NCBI GenBank assembly: GCA_946481445.1
Contig: CAMLOA010000195.1
Span: 1 to 5,031 of the forward strand
DNA length: 5,031 nucleotides
Origin: an uncultured Devosia sp.
GTDB taxonomy: Bacteria; Pseudomonadota; Alphaproteobacteria; Rhizobiales; Devosiaceae
Direction of reading: 5' to 3'
Shown: piece by piece, positions 1 through 5,031 of the stretch
Numbering within the stretch: the stretch's first letter is position 1
Layout: each line of letters begins with the position of its first letter
Program-made: the position numbers and the translations under genes
Notes under the pieces: model-generated
Database searches by the model: none
The model's input: the letters and a program-made list of their open reading frames with translations, nothing else
Told to the model about the DNA's origin: nothing

Positions 1-994
1 GCGGTTGCCAGTCGGGCTCGGCAAAACGGCCCATGACATGACCGCACATGGCGTCCAGCGTGTCGCTCGTCTCCTGGTATTCCTTGATCGTATCGCGGCT
101 GGGCGGTGCCACCTGCAGCAGGTGGACGGCCCGGCGGAAGCGCGCGTCGTTGGCGAGCAGCTTCTCATAGGCCTCCACGCGCTGGGGCAGGCCCTTGGAA
201 TAGTCGAGCCTGTCGACACCCAGGATCAGCGACTGGCCGCTGAGCGCGCGCTCCATGCGCTTGACCATTTTGGTCGCGGCGGGGCTGACGGCCAGCCGGG
301 CAAAGGCGTCGGGGTCCGAGCCAATGGGGAAGGCGGCCACTTCGGTATGGGAGAAATCGACCACCCGCAGCGGGTTGCCGGAAATGGAGGCGGGCGCCTG
401 GTGCTCAGCAAACTCGTTGAATGCCGCGACATCGCGGTTGGCCTGCATGCCGACAAGGTCGTAGCGCGAGAGATCCCGCATCAGATCCATGTGGTGCGGG
501 ATGGCGTAGAGCGCATCGGTGGTGGGGAAGGGGATGTGCAGATAGAAGCCGATGCGATTGCGGGCGCCCAGCTGGCGCAGTTCGCTGGCCAGCGGGATCA
601 GGTGGTAGTCGTGGACCCAGATGATGTCGTCGGCCTTGAGCAGCGGGAGCAGGGCCTGCGCGAACTGCTGGTTGACGCGACGGTAGCCCTCGTACCAGTG
701 CCCCTCTATGGTCGCCAGATCGAGCCTGAGATGGAAGCTGGGCCACAGGATGGAGTTTGAGAAACCGGCATAATAGGCATGGTGATCGGCCTTGGTGAGG
801 TCGACCTGTGCCACGGACAGGCCATCCACATCCTCAAAGCGCGCGTCGCTCGATGGCGCTTCCACCAGCTTGCCGGACCAGCCGAACCAGAAGCCGTCGC
901 GCTCGGCAAGCGTCTTGCGCAAGGCCACGGCGAGGCCGCCCGCCGCCGGGCCCTTACCCGGCGTTCTGTTGGAAACGATGATGATGCGGCTCAT
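1..994 (-). CDS. otsA: Trehalose-6-phosphate synthase (OtsA), C-terminus outside window
   Basis: Cytoplasmic GT20 retaining glycosyltransferase that joins glucose from UDP-glucose to glucose-6-phosphate to give trehalose-6-phosphate. The reading frame is open from ATG at 994 to the left edge: 331 codons of a family norm of about 460-480. Visible family signatures are IIIVSNR (residues 4-10, with the phosphate-contacting Arg), GGLAVALR (19-26), WFGWSG (36-41), the AYYAGFSN-ILWP stretch (73-85), WVHDYHL (126-132) and RLDYSKGLP (262-270), whose Arg262 and Lys267 correspond to the nucleotide-sugar phosphate-binding pair of E. coli OtsA. The missing part should hold the DGMNLVAKE-type motif of the C-terminal Rossmann domain. 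The start is the first codon of the conserved N-terminus; only a G-run (GGGGG) about 5 bases upstream serves as ribosome binding site. It lies 18 bases after otsB and is most likely co-transcribed and perhaps translationally helped by it. Family identity is very secure. Confidence 0.97.
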   Translation of the reverse strand, partial: MSRIIIVSNRTPGKGPAAGGLAVALRKTLAERDGFWFGWSGKLVEAPSSDARFEDVDGLSVAQVDLTKADHHAYYAGFSNSILWPSFHLRLDLATIEGHWYEGYRRVNQQFAQALLPLLKADDIIWVHDYHLIPLASELRQLGARNRIGFYLHIPFPTTDALYAIPHHMDLMRDLSRYDLVGMQANRDVAAFNEFAEHQAPASISGNPLRVVDFSHTEVAAFPIGSDPDAFARLAVSPAATKMVKRMERALSGQSLILGVDRLDYSKGLPQRVEAYEKLLANDARFRRAVHLLQVAPPSRDTIKEYQETSDTLDAMCGHVMGRFAEPDWQP

Positions 995-1012
995 TATGCC
1001 CCCGTCGGTCAA

Positions 1013-1783
1013 TTAGTGATTCAGGTCGCGATCGCGTGCCGCGAGGTCCGCCAGCCCCCTGATCAGAGCATGGACGGACGTAACGTCGGCGATGCGCATG
1101 CGCGCGGCAGTGTCACCCTCACCCAGCTTGATGCCGATGCCGCCCAGATCCTGAGCGGCAATGAAGCCATCCTCGTCGGTGGTGTCGTCGCCGATGAAGA
1201 TCGGCGTGCGCCCGGCAAAGGGCTCTTCCTGCATATAGGCGCGCAGGGCCGTCCCCTTGCTGACGCTTCGCGAACGGGCCTCGATCACCATTTTGCCGGG
1301 CACGAGGGTGAAATCGGCTGCTGCCTGAACTGCTTCTTCCATGGCGACCCTGACTGCGTCTTCAAGCTCGGGCGCGCGCCGGTAATGCAGGGCGACGGCA
1401 CCTTCCTTGGTCTCCATGATGAGGGCGGGATGCGCCATCACCAGTGGCTGCACGGCATGGGCGATCTCTTCGGCGCCGGTGAGCGCAGCCGGATCGATGA
1501 TGTCCATGGTCCCGTCGGCCCGGCGGCGCTGCGTGCCATGGGCGCCGGCCACAGGAATATGCAAGGGCGACAGGTAGCGGTCTATATCGGCAATCTCGCG
1601 GCCGGTGAGGACCGCGAAGGCGCTGTCGAATTCGCGCATCGTTCGTTCCAGCTGCTCTGCCAGGGTGGCAGGGACGTCGATGGCCTCGGGCGTTTCGGCC
1701 AGCTCCACCAGCGTCCCGTCGAAGTCGGTAAAGATGGCTAGCAGGGGCAGGCCGGTGCCGGTTTCGGGTTGGATTTGCGACAT
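1013..1783 (-). CDS. otsB: Trehalose-6-phosphate phosphatase (OtsB)
   Basis: HAD-superfamily phosphatase that removes phosphate from trehalose-6-phosphate, completing trehalose synthesis in the cytoplasm. The protein has 256 residues, close to the E. coli enzyme (266). HAD motif I is DFDGTLVE (20-27; Asp20 nucleophile, Asp22 acid/base), motif II TGR (60-62), the family GAHGTQRR element is at 80-87, motif III Lys is in VSKG (174-177), and motif IV is GDDTTDED (198-205), which binds magnesium. I chose ATG at 1783 because GAGGT lies exactly 7 bases upstream; an in-frame GTG at 1792 would overlap that ribosome binding site and is less likely. It is the first gene of an otsB-otsA operon and is transcribed divergently from the small ORF pair. 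A general-stress-type promoter candidate lies about 37 bases upstream of the start. Nothing appears broken. Confidence 0.97.
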   Translation of the reverse strand: MSQIQPETGTGLPLLAIFTDFDGTLVELAETPEAIDVPATLAEQLERTMREFDSAFAVLTGREIADIDRYLSPLHIPVAGAHGTQRRRADGTMDIIDPAALTGAEEIAHAVQPLVMAHPALIMETKEGAVALHYRRAPELEDAVRVAMEEAVQAAADFTLVPGKMVIEARSRSVSKGTALRAYMQEEPFAGRTPIFIGDDTTDEDGFIAAQDLGGIGIKLGEGDTAARMRIADVTSVHALIRGLADLAARDRDLNH

Positions 1784-1790
1784 GGTGCGC

Positions 1791-1795
1791 ACCTC
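1791..1795 (-). promoter_or_regulatory. Ribosome binding site of otsB
   Basis: GAGGT on the minus strand, 7 bases before ATG at 1783. It decides the start: the alternative in-frame GTG at 1790-1792 falls inside this site. Confidence 0.7.
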
Positions 1796-1819
1796 GCGGG
1801 GGAATGGTTGCAGAAGGGC

Positions 1820-1844
1820 AACGCATCGCAGGGCGTTTGGTTCG
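1820..1844 (-). promoter_or_regulatory. Candidate EcfG-type general stress promoter of otsBA
   Basis: On the minus strand CGAAC (1844-1840) is followed after 16 bases by CGTT (1823-1820). The alphaproteobacterial EcfG (general stress sigma factor) consensus is GGAAC-N16/17-CGTT, so the site differs only in the first G and has a permitted spacing. Transcription would begin roughly 7-10 bases beyond the CGTT, giving a leader of about 30 bases with the otsB ribosome binding site. Trehalose genes are a known class of general-stress targets in alphaproteobacteria. Seen: the motif and spacing. Inferred: sigma-factor use. The short motif could occur by chance. Confidence 0.5.
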
Positions 1845-1850
1845 CCGTCA

Positions 1851-1863
1851 CATGGCTGCCATG
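1851..1863. promoter_or_regulatory. Perfect palindrome between divergent promoters, candidate operator
   Basis: CATGGC-T-GCCATG is a perfect 6+6 inverted repeat around a single T. It sits 6 bases upstream of the EcfG-like -35 element of otsB and 2 bases upstream of the candidate -35 of the rightward promoter. Short outer arms GTCA (1847-1850) and TGAC (1867-1870) extend the dyad unevenly, with no gap on the left and 3 bases on the right. The position would suit a dimeric regulator acting on both directions, but no regulator gene is in the window, and a 13-base palindrome may be chance. Confidence 0.35.
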
Positions 1864-1865
1864 CC

Positions 1866-1894
1866 CTGACAGCTATTCTGAACGCAAGATTAAT
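1866..1894 (+). promoter_or_regulatory. Candidate sigma-70-like promoter for the small ORF pair
   Basis: CTGACA (1866-1871, five of six to TTGACA) and ATTAAT (1889-1894, four of six to TATAAT) are separated by 17 bases. The region from 1871 to 1925 is more AT-rich than its surroundings. Transcription from about 1901 would leave a leader of roughly 65 bases before the ATG at 1966. This is a consensus match only. Confidence 0.4.
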
Positions 1895-1965
1895 GAGCCA
1901 TTCGAAGCGGGTTCAAATCCGGTCACTTATCAAGGAGCCAAGCTGACGAGAAAGACCTGACGACC

Positions 1966-2109
1966 ATGCCGCCGATGATGTTCACCTCCCTGGTGGGACT
2001 GCTGTTCAACCTGCTGTTTGCAGGTGTGCTGCCCGCCGAGATCCATATGGGTGTGAACAAGCTGGACGGCGCGCGCGTCGCGATCTCGGCACCAAGCGTC
2101 ACCCCATGA
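1966..2109 (+). CDS. Unrecognised small membrane or exported protein, 47 aa
   Basis: I do not recognise this protein. It begins MPPMMFTSLVGLLFNLL: residues 6-24 form one hydrophobic stretch (a signal peptide or single membrane helix), followed by a polar tail of about 23 residues starting EIHMGVNKLDGA. In favour of real coding: 38 of 47 codons end in G or C, as expected for a gene here; the ORF follows a promoter-like site; and its TGA overlaps the ATG of a second small ORF with the same architecture. Against it: no good ribosome binding site stands at the right distance, since AAGGAG at 1932-1937 is 28 bases upstream. Met4 or Met5 (1975, 1978) are other possible starts. The minus-strand frame across the same bases has composition unlike a real protein. 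A function cannot be assigned. Confidence 0.55.
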   Translation: MPPMMFTSLVGLLFNLLFAGVLPAEIHMGVNKLDGARVAISAPSVTP

Positions 2110-2246
2110 TCCGATTGAACAAGATGACCCAGATCTTCATCACCGCGCTGTTCGCGCTGTCCCTGAGCTTCCTCACCTTCGCAGCCTCGTTCGCCGAGGT
2201 GCCACGCAGCGAATTCTCGCCTGCGCCGATCGCCACCCACGAATAG
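2106..2246 (+). CDS. Unrecognised small secreted protein, 46 aa with signal peptide
   Basis: I do not recognise this protein. Its ATG overlaps the stop of the preceding small ORF (ATGA, 2106-2109), which suggests translational coupling. The N-terminus has Arg3 and Lys6, then a hydrophobic core from about residue 10 to 27 (QIFITALFALSLSFLTFAA), then ASFA with small residues at -3 and -1, so signal peptidase I cleavage after Ala30 is likely. That would release only 16 residues, EVPRSEFSPAPIATHE, a Pro-rich and Glu-rich peptide. Forty of 46 codons end in G or C, which supports coding. Met7 (2124) is an alternative start that shortens the n-region. There is no cysteine, so it is not a lipoprotein. 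It is convergent with the deaminase gene, 42 bases away. It could instead be a single-pass membrane peptide if cleavage does not occur. Confidence 0.6.
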   Translation: MIRLNKMTQIFITALFALSLSFLTFAASFAEVPRSEFSPAPIATHE

Positions 2247-2256
2247 CGGCCCGCCG

Positions 2257-2274
2257 CTGCCGCCCGCGCGGCAG
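2257..2274. terminator. GC hairpin between convergent genes, possible terminator
   Basis: CTGCCGC-CCGC-GCGGCAG forms a perfect 7-bp GC-rich stem with a 4-base loop, within the 42 bases between the stop of the small ORF (2246) and the stop of the convergent deaminase (2289). Its position suits a shared bidirectional terminator. Neither side has a T-run, so it is not a canonical intrinsic terminator. A second stem, CAAGGG-AATG-CCCTTG (2295-2310), lies inside the 3' end of the deaminase gene. Confidence 0.35.
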
Positions 2275-2288
2275 GAGGCGCTGCAGGC

Positions 2289-2912
2289 CTATGCCAAGGG
2301 AATGCCCTTGTAGCCCTTGGTCTTCTGATATTGCGCCGAGACATCGTTGTAGAAGGCGTTGATGTCGTCCAGCCGGGCGAGCAACGTCTCGCGATGGCTG
2401 CGGTCCAGGCCGGCAAGCATGGCGATGATGCTGTGGCTGGTCCAGAAGCGGTTGCTGCGATTGTAGAGCGGACGGTCGGCCGGGACGGCGTCGCGATCCG
2501 GATCGGGCACGGCATAGACGTCCTTGAGGATGGCGATGTCGTGCGGGATGCCGAAGCTGTCGCGCGTGTCTTCGTAGCTGAACAGATAGTAGAAATTGTC
2601 GAAGCCCGACCAGGTGATGCCCGAAAGGCAAAGCGAGCAGGGCTCGTGCGTCGCCAGGAACAGGCAATCCCTGACCTCGGGCCGCTGATCGGCAGGCAGC
2701 TCGAAGAAGCGTTTGATGGCATGCATCTCGCCGTGCCACATCGGGTTCTCGGTCTCGTTATTGGTCTCGGCCACCACCAGGGACAGGTCGGACTTGCGCA
2801 GGATGGCGGCGCCGAAGAGCTTGTTGCCCCCGGCGACGCCCTTCTGCGTCTTGGCGGCAATGTCGGTCTCGATGACGTCGAAGAAGCGCGCGACGAGCGT
2901 GGCGTGGTCCAT
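2289..2912 (-). CDS. Cytidine/guanine deaminase-fold nucleoside deaminase
   Basis: Zinc-dependent hydrolytic deaminase of the CDA superfamily (COG0590-like), probably cytoplasmic, 207 residues. The active site reads HGEMHAI (60-66; His60 zinc ligand, Glu62 proton shuttle) and HEPCSLC (89-95; Cys92 and Cys95 zinc ligands). FGAAI (33-37) is the usual beta strand before the active site. Compared with the 150-160 residue guanine and tRNA-adenosine deaminases, it has a C-terminal extension of about 60 residues after residue 145, rich in aromatic and charged residues, with no motif I recognise. The base or nucleoside deaminated cannot be told from the motifs; guanine is a reasonable guess because allE and allA of purine breakdown lie upstream on the same strand. 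ATG at 2912 is preceded by GGGGA four bases upstream, a modest ribosome binding site. It follows the META-domain gene by 57 bases and may share its transcript. The enzyme class is sure, the substrate is not. Confidence 0.9.
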   Translation of the reverse strand: MDHATLVARFFDVIETDIAAKTQKGVAGGNKLFGAAILRKSDLSLVVAETNNETENPMWHGEMHAIKRFFELPADQRPEVRDCLFLATHEPCSLCLSGITWSGFDNFYYLFSYEDTRDSFGIPHDIAILKDVYAVPDPDRDAVPADRPLYNRSNRFWTSHSIIAMLAGLDRSHRETLLARLDDINAFYNDVSAQYQKTKGYKGIPLA

Positions 2913-2969
2913 GATATCCCCAAAGCAGATGCTGCCAGCCTAGCCAGCGGACGATGCCTTGGGAAGCGC

Positions 2970-3758
2970 TCAGGGTTTGCGCACCAGGCCGACCAGGGGC
3001 ACGCCCGCTGCATCCACCAGCTGCAGCGCGTCGCCTTCCAGCCGGTAGGCGGCAGTGGCCGAAAGTGCGGCAAACAGGCGAGCTTCCTGCGCCATCACCT
3101 CTGCTGAACAGGCCATGCGCGTTCCTGCTATGGGGCCGAAGGCGAGCGCGGCCTCTTCGAACATCGCCTCGGTGAAGTAGTTGTTGCAGCTGCCATTGCC
3201 CCCGGCCCGGCGGTCGGCCGCGATGGAGAGAGTCGGCTCGGTCGCTGCCAGGACCGGGTCGCCGCCAATGCTGGTTACCATCCAGACCGTATCGAGCAGC
3301 GGCGCCAGCGCGTCGGCCGGCGGCAGCATGGCCTCCTCATCCGGCATTGGCTCGGGCTCTGGCATCGGCGCGGGGCGCGGCACCGGGTGGACGAGGATCG
3401 AGACCGGGGCGGGGGCGGCCGGGTCGACCGGAAGGGGGTCCGGATTCCTGAAGATGGGCAAGCCGCCCGAGCGGATTTCGGCGACGAGACCGAAACTGCC
3501 TCCTGATGACGCGACATGGCTGCGTACGTCGAGCATGAAGCTCAACGGCACCTGGGCCGGATGGCTGACATGAGCGGCAGCGGACACGACGGGCGCCCCC
3601 TCCGGGAGCGTGACCAGGGTGATCCACAGTTCGGTATCGGCCGGCAGAGCCATGCGCTCGCGATAAGTGACCTCGCCGGAAAAGCGCACGTCGCCGGCAA
3701 GGGCGGGCAGGCACAGCGACAGGGCGGCGACGAACAGTCCGAGCAGTCGAGCCAGCAT
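2970..3758 (-). CDS. Exported YbaY/YscW-like plus META (HslJ) domain protein
   Basis: Envelope protein of 262 residues with two recognisable domains. Residues 1-21 are a Sec signal peptide ending PALA before Gly22. Cys15 lies within the hydrophobic core without a proper lipobox, so a soluble periplasmic form is more likely than a lipoprotein. Residues about 24-125 resemble the YbaY/YscW lipoprotein domain (FSGEVTYRERMALPADTELWITL is the typical opening strand set). Residues 126-150 are a Pro/Glu/Met-rich linker. Residues 153-262 are a META domain as in HslJ: LDTVWMVTSIGG, GNGSCNNYF (187-195), TRMACSAEVMAQE (213-225) and a closing LEGDALQLVDAAG. Molecular function is unknown; META proteins such as HslJ are linked to heat shock and novobiocin resistance. 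ATG at 3758 is chosen because GGAGG lies 8 bases upstream (3767-3771) and the signal peptide begins there; upstream in-frame ATGs would cover that site. It follows allA by 74 bases, with a weak promoter candidate in the gap, so it may be a separate unit. Confidence 0.9.
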   Translation of the reverse strand: MLARLLGLFVAALSLCLPALAGDVRFSGEVTYRERMALPADTELWITLVTLPEGAPVVSAAAHVSHPAQVPLSFMLDVRSHVASSGGSFGLVAEIRSGGLPIFRNPDPLPVDPAAPAPVSILVHPVPRPAPMPEPEPMPDEEAMLPPADALAPLLDTVWMVTSIGGDPVLAATEPTLSIAADRRAGGNGSCNNYFTEAMFEEAALAFGPIAGTRMACSAEVMAQEARLFAALSATAAYRLEGDALQLVDAAGVPLVGLVRKP

Positions 3759-3766
3759 GGTCCGGT

Positions 3767-3771
3767 CCTCC
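3767..3771 (-). promoter_or_regulatory. Ribosome binding site of the META-domain gene
   Basis: GGAGG on the minus strand, 8 bases before ATG at 3758. It favours this ATG over the in-frame ATG at 3773, which overlaps the site itself. Confidence 0.75.
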
Positions 3772-3784
3772 ATCCGTACCTGCA

Positions 3785-3813
3785 ATAATAGCGCAGGGAC
3801 ATGCCGGTTGCGA
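3785..3813 (-). promoter_or_regulatory. Weak promoter candidate for the META-domain gene
   Basis: On the minus strand TATTAT (3790-3785) matches the -10 consensus at five of six bases. TCGCAA (3813-3808), 17 bases upstream, matches -35 at only three of six. It falls in the only intergenic gap of useful size between allA and this gene, 74 bases long. No terminator is visible after allA, so read-through remains possible. Confidence 0.3.
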
Positions 3814-3832
3814 GACGGCGGACGGAGGATGG

Positions 3833-4330
3833 TTATCGCCGGACCAGAAGGGGCGGATCGAAGCGATGCTCTTCGAGGTTGTTGCCGTCGCCGCCGCGAT
3901 CCACCACCAGGAAATCAGCCTCGCGCTCAAGTGGCGTCAACACGCCGTGCCAGGTGTTCATGGCGATGTTCACGCCCTGGCCAGGAGCCGGGGCGAAGGC
4001 GCGCAGGCGGACTGGAAGACCGGCTTCGTCTTCGGCGACGATGACCAGCCAAGGCACATCCGAGAGCGGGTAGAAGGCCTGGCTGCCCAGAGGATGGCGC
4101 TCCACCAGCGTCAGATCGAGCGGAAGCGCATAGGGCCGGCCGCGGAAGATCGAAATCAGCGGGCGGGGATGCACGCCGCCCAGCTCGACCCGCGCCAGAT
4201 CGTGGTAGCGCTCGGTCATGCCGGCATTGATGGGATAGTGGTGGGCACCCTCGAGCTGGATGACCTGGCCGAAGGGGGCAAAGGCTTGGGCGGTCAGCGG
4301 CTCGATGATGATGGTTGTTCGGTCCGCCAT
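3833..4330 (-). CDS. allA: Ureidoglycolate lyase (AllA)
   Basis: Cytoplasmic cupin-fold enzyme that splits (S)-ureidoglycolate into glyoxylate and urea (EC 4.3.2.3), the last step of allantoin use. The protein has 165 residues against about 160 in E. coli AllA and aligns over its whole length. Diagnostic stretches are the opening EPLT-AFAPFG (10-21), MTERYHDLA (38-46), ERHPLGSQAF (77-86), GQGVNIAMNTWHGVL (117-131, with the conserved Trp-His) and VDRGG (143-147). ATG at 4330 comes only 3 bases after the TGA of allE (TGA-GCC-ATG) with no clear ribosome binding site of its own, so translation is probably coupled to allE. Product and substrate are consistent with the neighbour, which makes ureidoglycolate. 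The gene appears complete and intact. Confidence 0.95.
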   Translation of the reverse strand: MADRTTIIIEPLTAQAFAPFGQVIQLEGAHHYPINAGMTERYHDLARVELGGVHPRPLISIFRGRPYALPLDLTLVERHPLGSQAFYPLSDVPWLVIVAEDEAGLPVRLRAFAPAPGQGVNIAMNTWHGVLTPLEREADFLVVDRGGDGNNLEEHRFDPPLLVRR

Positions 4331-4333
4331 GGC

Positions 4334-5031
4334 TCAGAACGGCAACTTGGCGTGGCGGTTGACGTCCTTGTAGAGCAGGTAGCGGAAGCGCTGCGGCCCG
4401 GCATAGCAGGCCTGCGGGCAGAAGGCGCGCAGCCACATGAAATCCCCTGCCTCGACCTCGACCCAGTCGCGGTTGAGCCGGTAGACGGCCTTGCCTTCGA
4501 GCACGTAGAGGCCGTGCTCCATGACATGGGTTTCCTCGAACGGGATGACGGCGCCCGGCTCGAGGGTAACGATGTTAACATGCATGTCATGGCGCACATC
4601 GCTGGGATCGACGAAGCGGGTCGTGCCCCAGGTGTTGTTGGTGCCGGGCATCCAGATGATCGGCTCGTCCTGCTCGTTGGCAACGAAGGACGCGGGGGGC
4701 TCAATGCCGTCGACCACCTCATAGCGCTTGCGCACCCAGTGGAACCGGGCCGGCTCAGTGGACTTGTTGACCAGTGTCCATTTGCTGCCCGGCGGCAGGA
4801 AGGCGTAGCCGCCTTCCTTGAGCAGGTGGGTCTTGCCCTCGATCGTGACGGTCACCTGGCCCGCAATCACGAACAGGACGCCTTCGGCCTCGGGATTGAG
4901 TTCGGGCCGCTCGCTGCCGCCGCCGGGGAAGACCTCGACGACATATTGCGAGAAGGTCTCGGCAAAACCGCTCATCGGCCGGGCAATGATCCAGACGCGG
5001 CTGTCGCGCCAGTGCGGCAGGTAGGAGGTGA
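4334..5031 (-). CDS. allE: (S)-ureidoglycine aminohydrolase (AllE), N-terminus outside window
   Basis: Bicupin manganese enzyme that hydrolyses (S)-ureidoglycine to (S)-ureidoglycolate and ammonia. The frame is open to the right edge: 231 residues are visible and about 40-50 N-terminal residues are missing, judging from the 260-280 residue family. The ATG at 4975 is internal, because the 18 codons before it (TSYLPHWRDSRVWIIARP) are the conserved lead into MSGFAETFSQYVVEV. The first cupin spans roughly visible residues 25-100, with PGGGSERPE (35-43) and EGGYAFLPPGS (72-82). The second spans about 145-225. Its ETHVMEH (166-172) supplies Glu166, His168 and His172, and Gln206 lies 40 residues after that Glu, the same spacing as the metal ligands of the plant enzyme (E235, H237, H241, Q275). 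The tail YKDVNRH (220-226) is also typical. It is immediately followed by allA, whose enzyme uses its product. Confidence 0.95.
   Translation of the reverse strand, partial: TSYLPHWRDSRVWIIARPMSGFAETFSQYVVEVFPGGGSERPELNPEAEGVLFVIAGQVTVTIEGKTHLLKEGGYAFLPPGSKWTLVNKSTEPARFHWVRKRYEVVDGIEPPASFVANEQDEPIIWMPGTNNTWGTTRFVDPSDVRHDMHVNIVTLEPGAVIPFEETHVMEHGLYVLEGKAVYRLNRDWVEVEAGDFMWLRAFCPQACYAGPQRFRYLLYKDVNRHAKLPF

Noticed and set aside
5..760. Long open frame on the plus strand, 251 codons.
   Set aside because: It lies antisense to otsA, whose frame has strong family motifs; long antisense frames are expected in GC-rich genes, and the product shows no recognisable motif.
779..1741. Open frame of 320 codons on the plus strand.
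   Set aside because: It is antisense to otsB and the start of otsA, and both of those are certain. The translation shows no domain pattern and crosses the boundary between the two real genes.
1906..1937. GGTTCAAATCC resembles a tRNA T-arm and is followed by GGAGCCA, hinting at a tRNA 3' end or an attachment-site remnant.
   Set aside because: The T-stem has an internal G-G mismatch, the distance to CCA does not fit a 7-base acceptor stem plus discriminator, no D or anticodon arms are found upstream, and there is no integrase or duplicated partner in the window.
1923..2240. 105-codon minus-strand frame opposite the two small ORFs.
   Set aside because: Its product is a charged, Gly/Arg/Glu-rich sequence without motifs, while the plus-strand frames give sensible signal-peptide-like sequences. 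It is the main alternative for this stretch, but weaker.
2099..3073. Open frame of 324 codons on the minus strand.
   Set aside because: It is out of frame with the deaminase and META genes, very rich in Arg, Ser, Pro and Ala, as a frame-shifted GC-rich gene would be, and it also runs over the plus-strand small ORF.
2331..3107. Open frame of 258 codons on the plus strand.
   Set aside because: It is antisense to the deaminase with intact zinc motifs and to the META-domain gene; it is explained by GC-rich codon bias.
1..5031. CRISPR arrays, insertion sequences, defence systems or prophage genes.
   Set aside because: No repeat-spacer pattern, transposase, terminal inverted repeats or phage-like genes are visible; the gene content is core metabolism and stress protection.

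Overview
This 5,031-base window is GC-rich and gene-dense and looks like chromosome of an alphaproteobacterium. The reasons are strong G/C bias at third codon positions, an otsB-otsA operon behind a promoter-like site resembling the alphaproteobacterial EcfG general-stress consensus, and an AllE-AllA pair of the type common in that class. The order or genus cannot be fixed from the sequence alone.

Layout. Minus strand, 1-1783: otsB (trehalose-6-phosphate phosphatase) followed 18 bases later by otsA (trehalose-6-phosphate synthase), which runs off the left edge after 331 codons. Together they make trehalose from UDP-glucose and glucose-6-phosphate, a compatible solute and stress protectant. 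A 182-base divergent intergenic region (1784-1965) holds a candidate EcfG-type promoter for otsBA, a perfect 13-base palindrome and a candidate sigma-70-like promoter facing right. Plus strand, 1966-2246: two very small, unrecognised ORFs of 47 and 46 codons overlapping by ATGA, each with an N-terminal hydrophobic segment; the second looks like a signal peptide followed by a 16-residue tail.

Minus strand, 2289-5031 (convergent to the small pair): from the right edge come allE (ureidoglycine aminohydrolase, N-terminus outside the window), allA (ureidoglycolate lyase, 3 bases downstream), an exported two-domain protein (YbaY/YscW-like domain plus META/HslJ domain), and a cytidine/guanine-deaminase-fold zinc enzyme of 207 residues. 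AllE and AllA are consecutive steps of purine (allantoin) breakdown: ureidoglycine to ureidoglycolate plus ammonia, then to glyoxylate plus urea. The deaminase could belong to the same purine-salvage theme, but its substrate cannot be read from the sequence.

Most of the window is ordinary metabolic and stress-protection sequence. The parts least explained by known families are the tiny exported-peptide pair and the regulatory dyad beside it.
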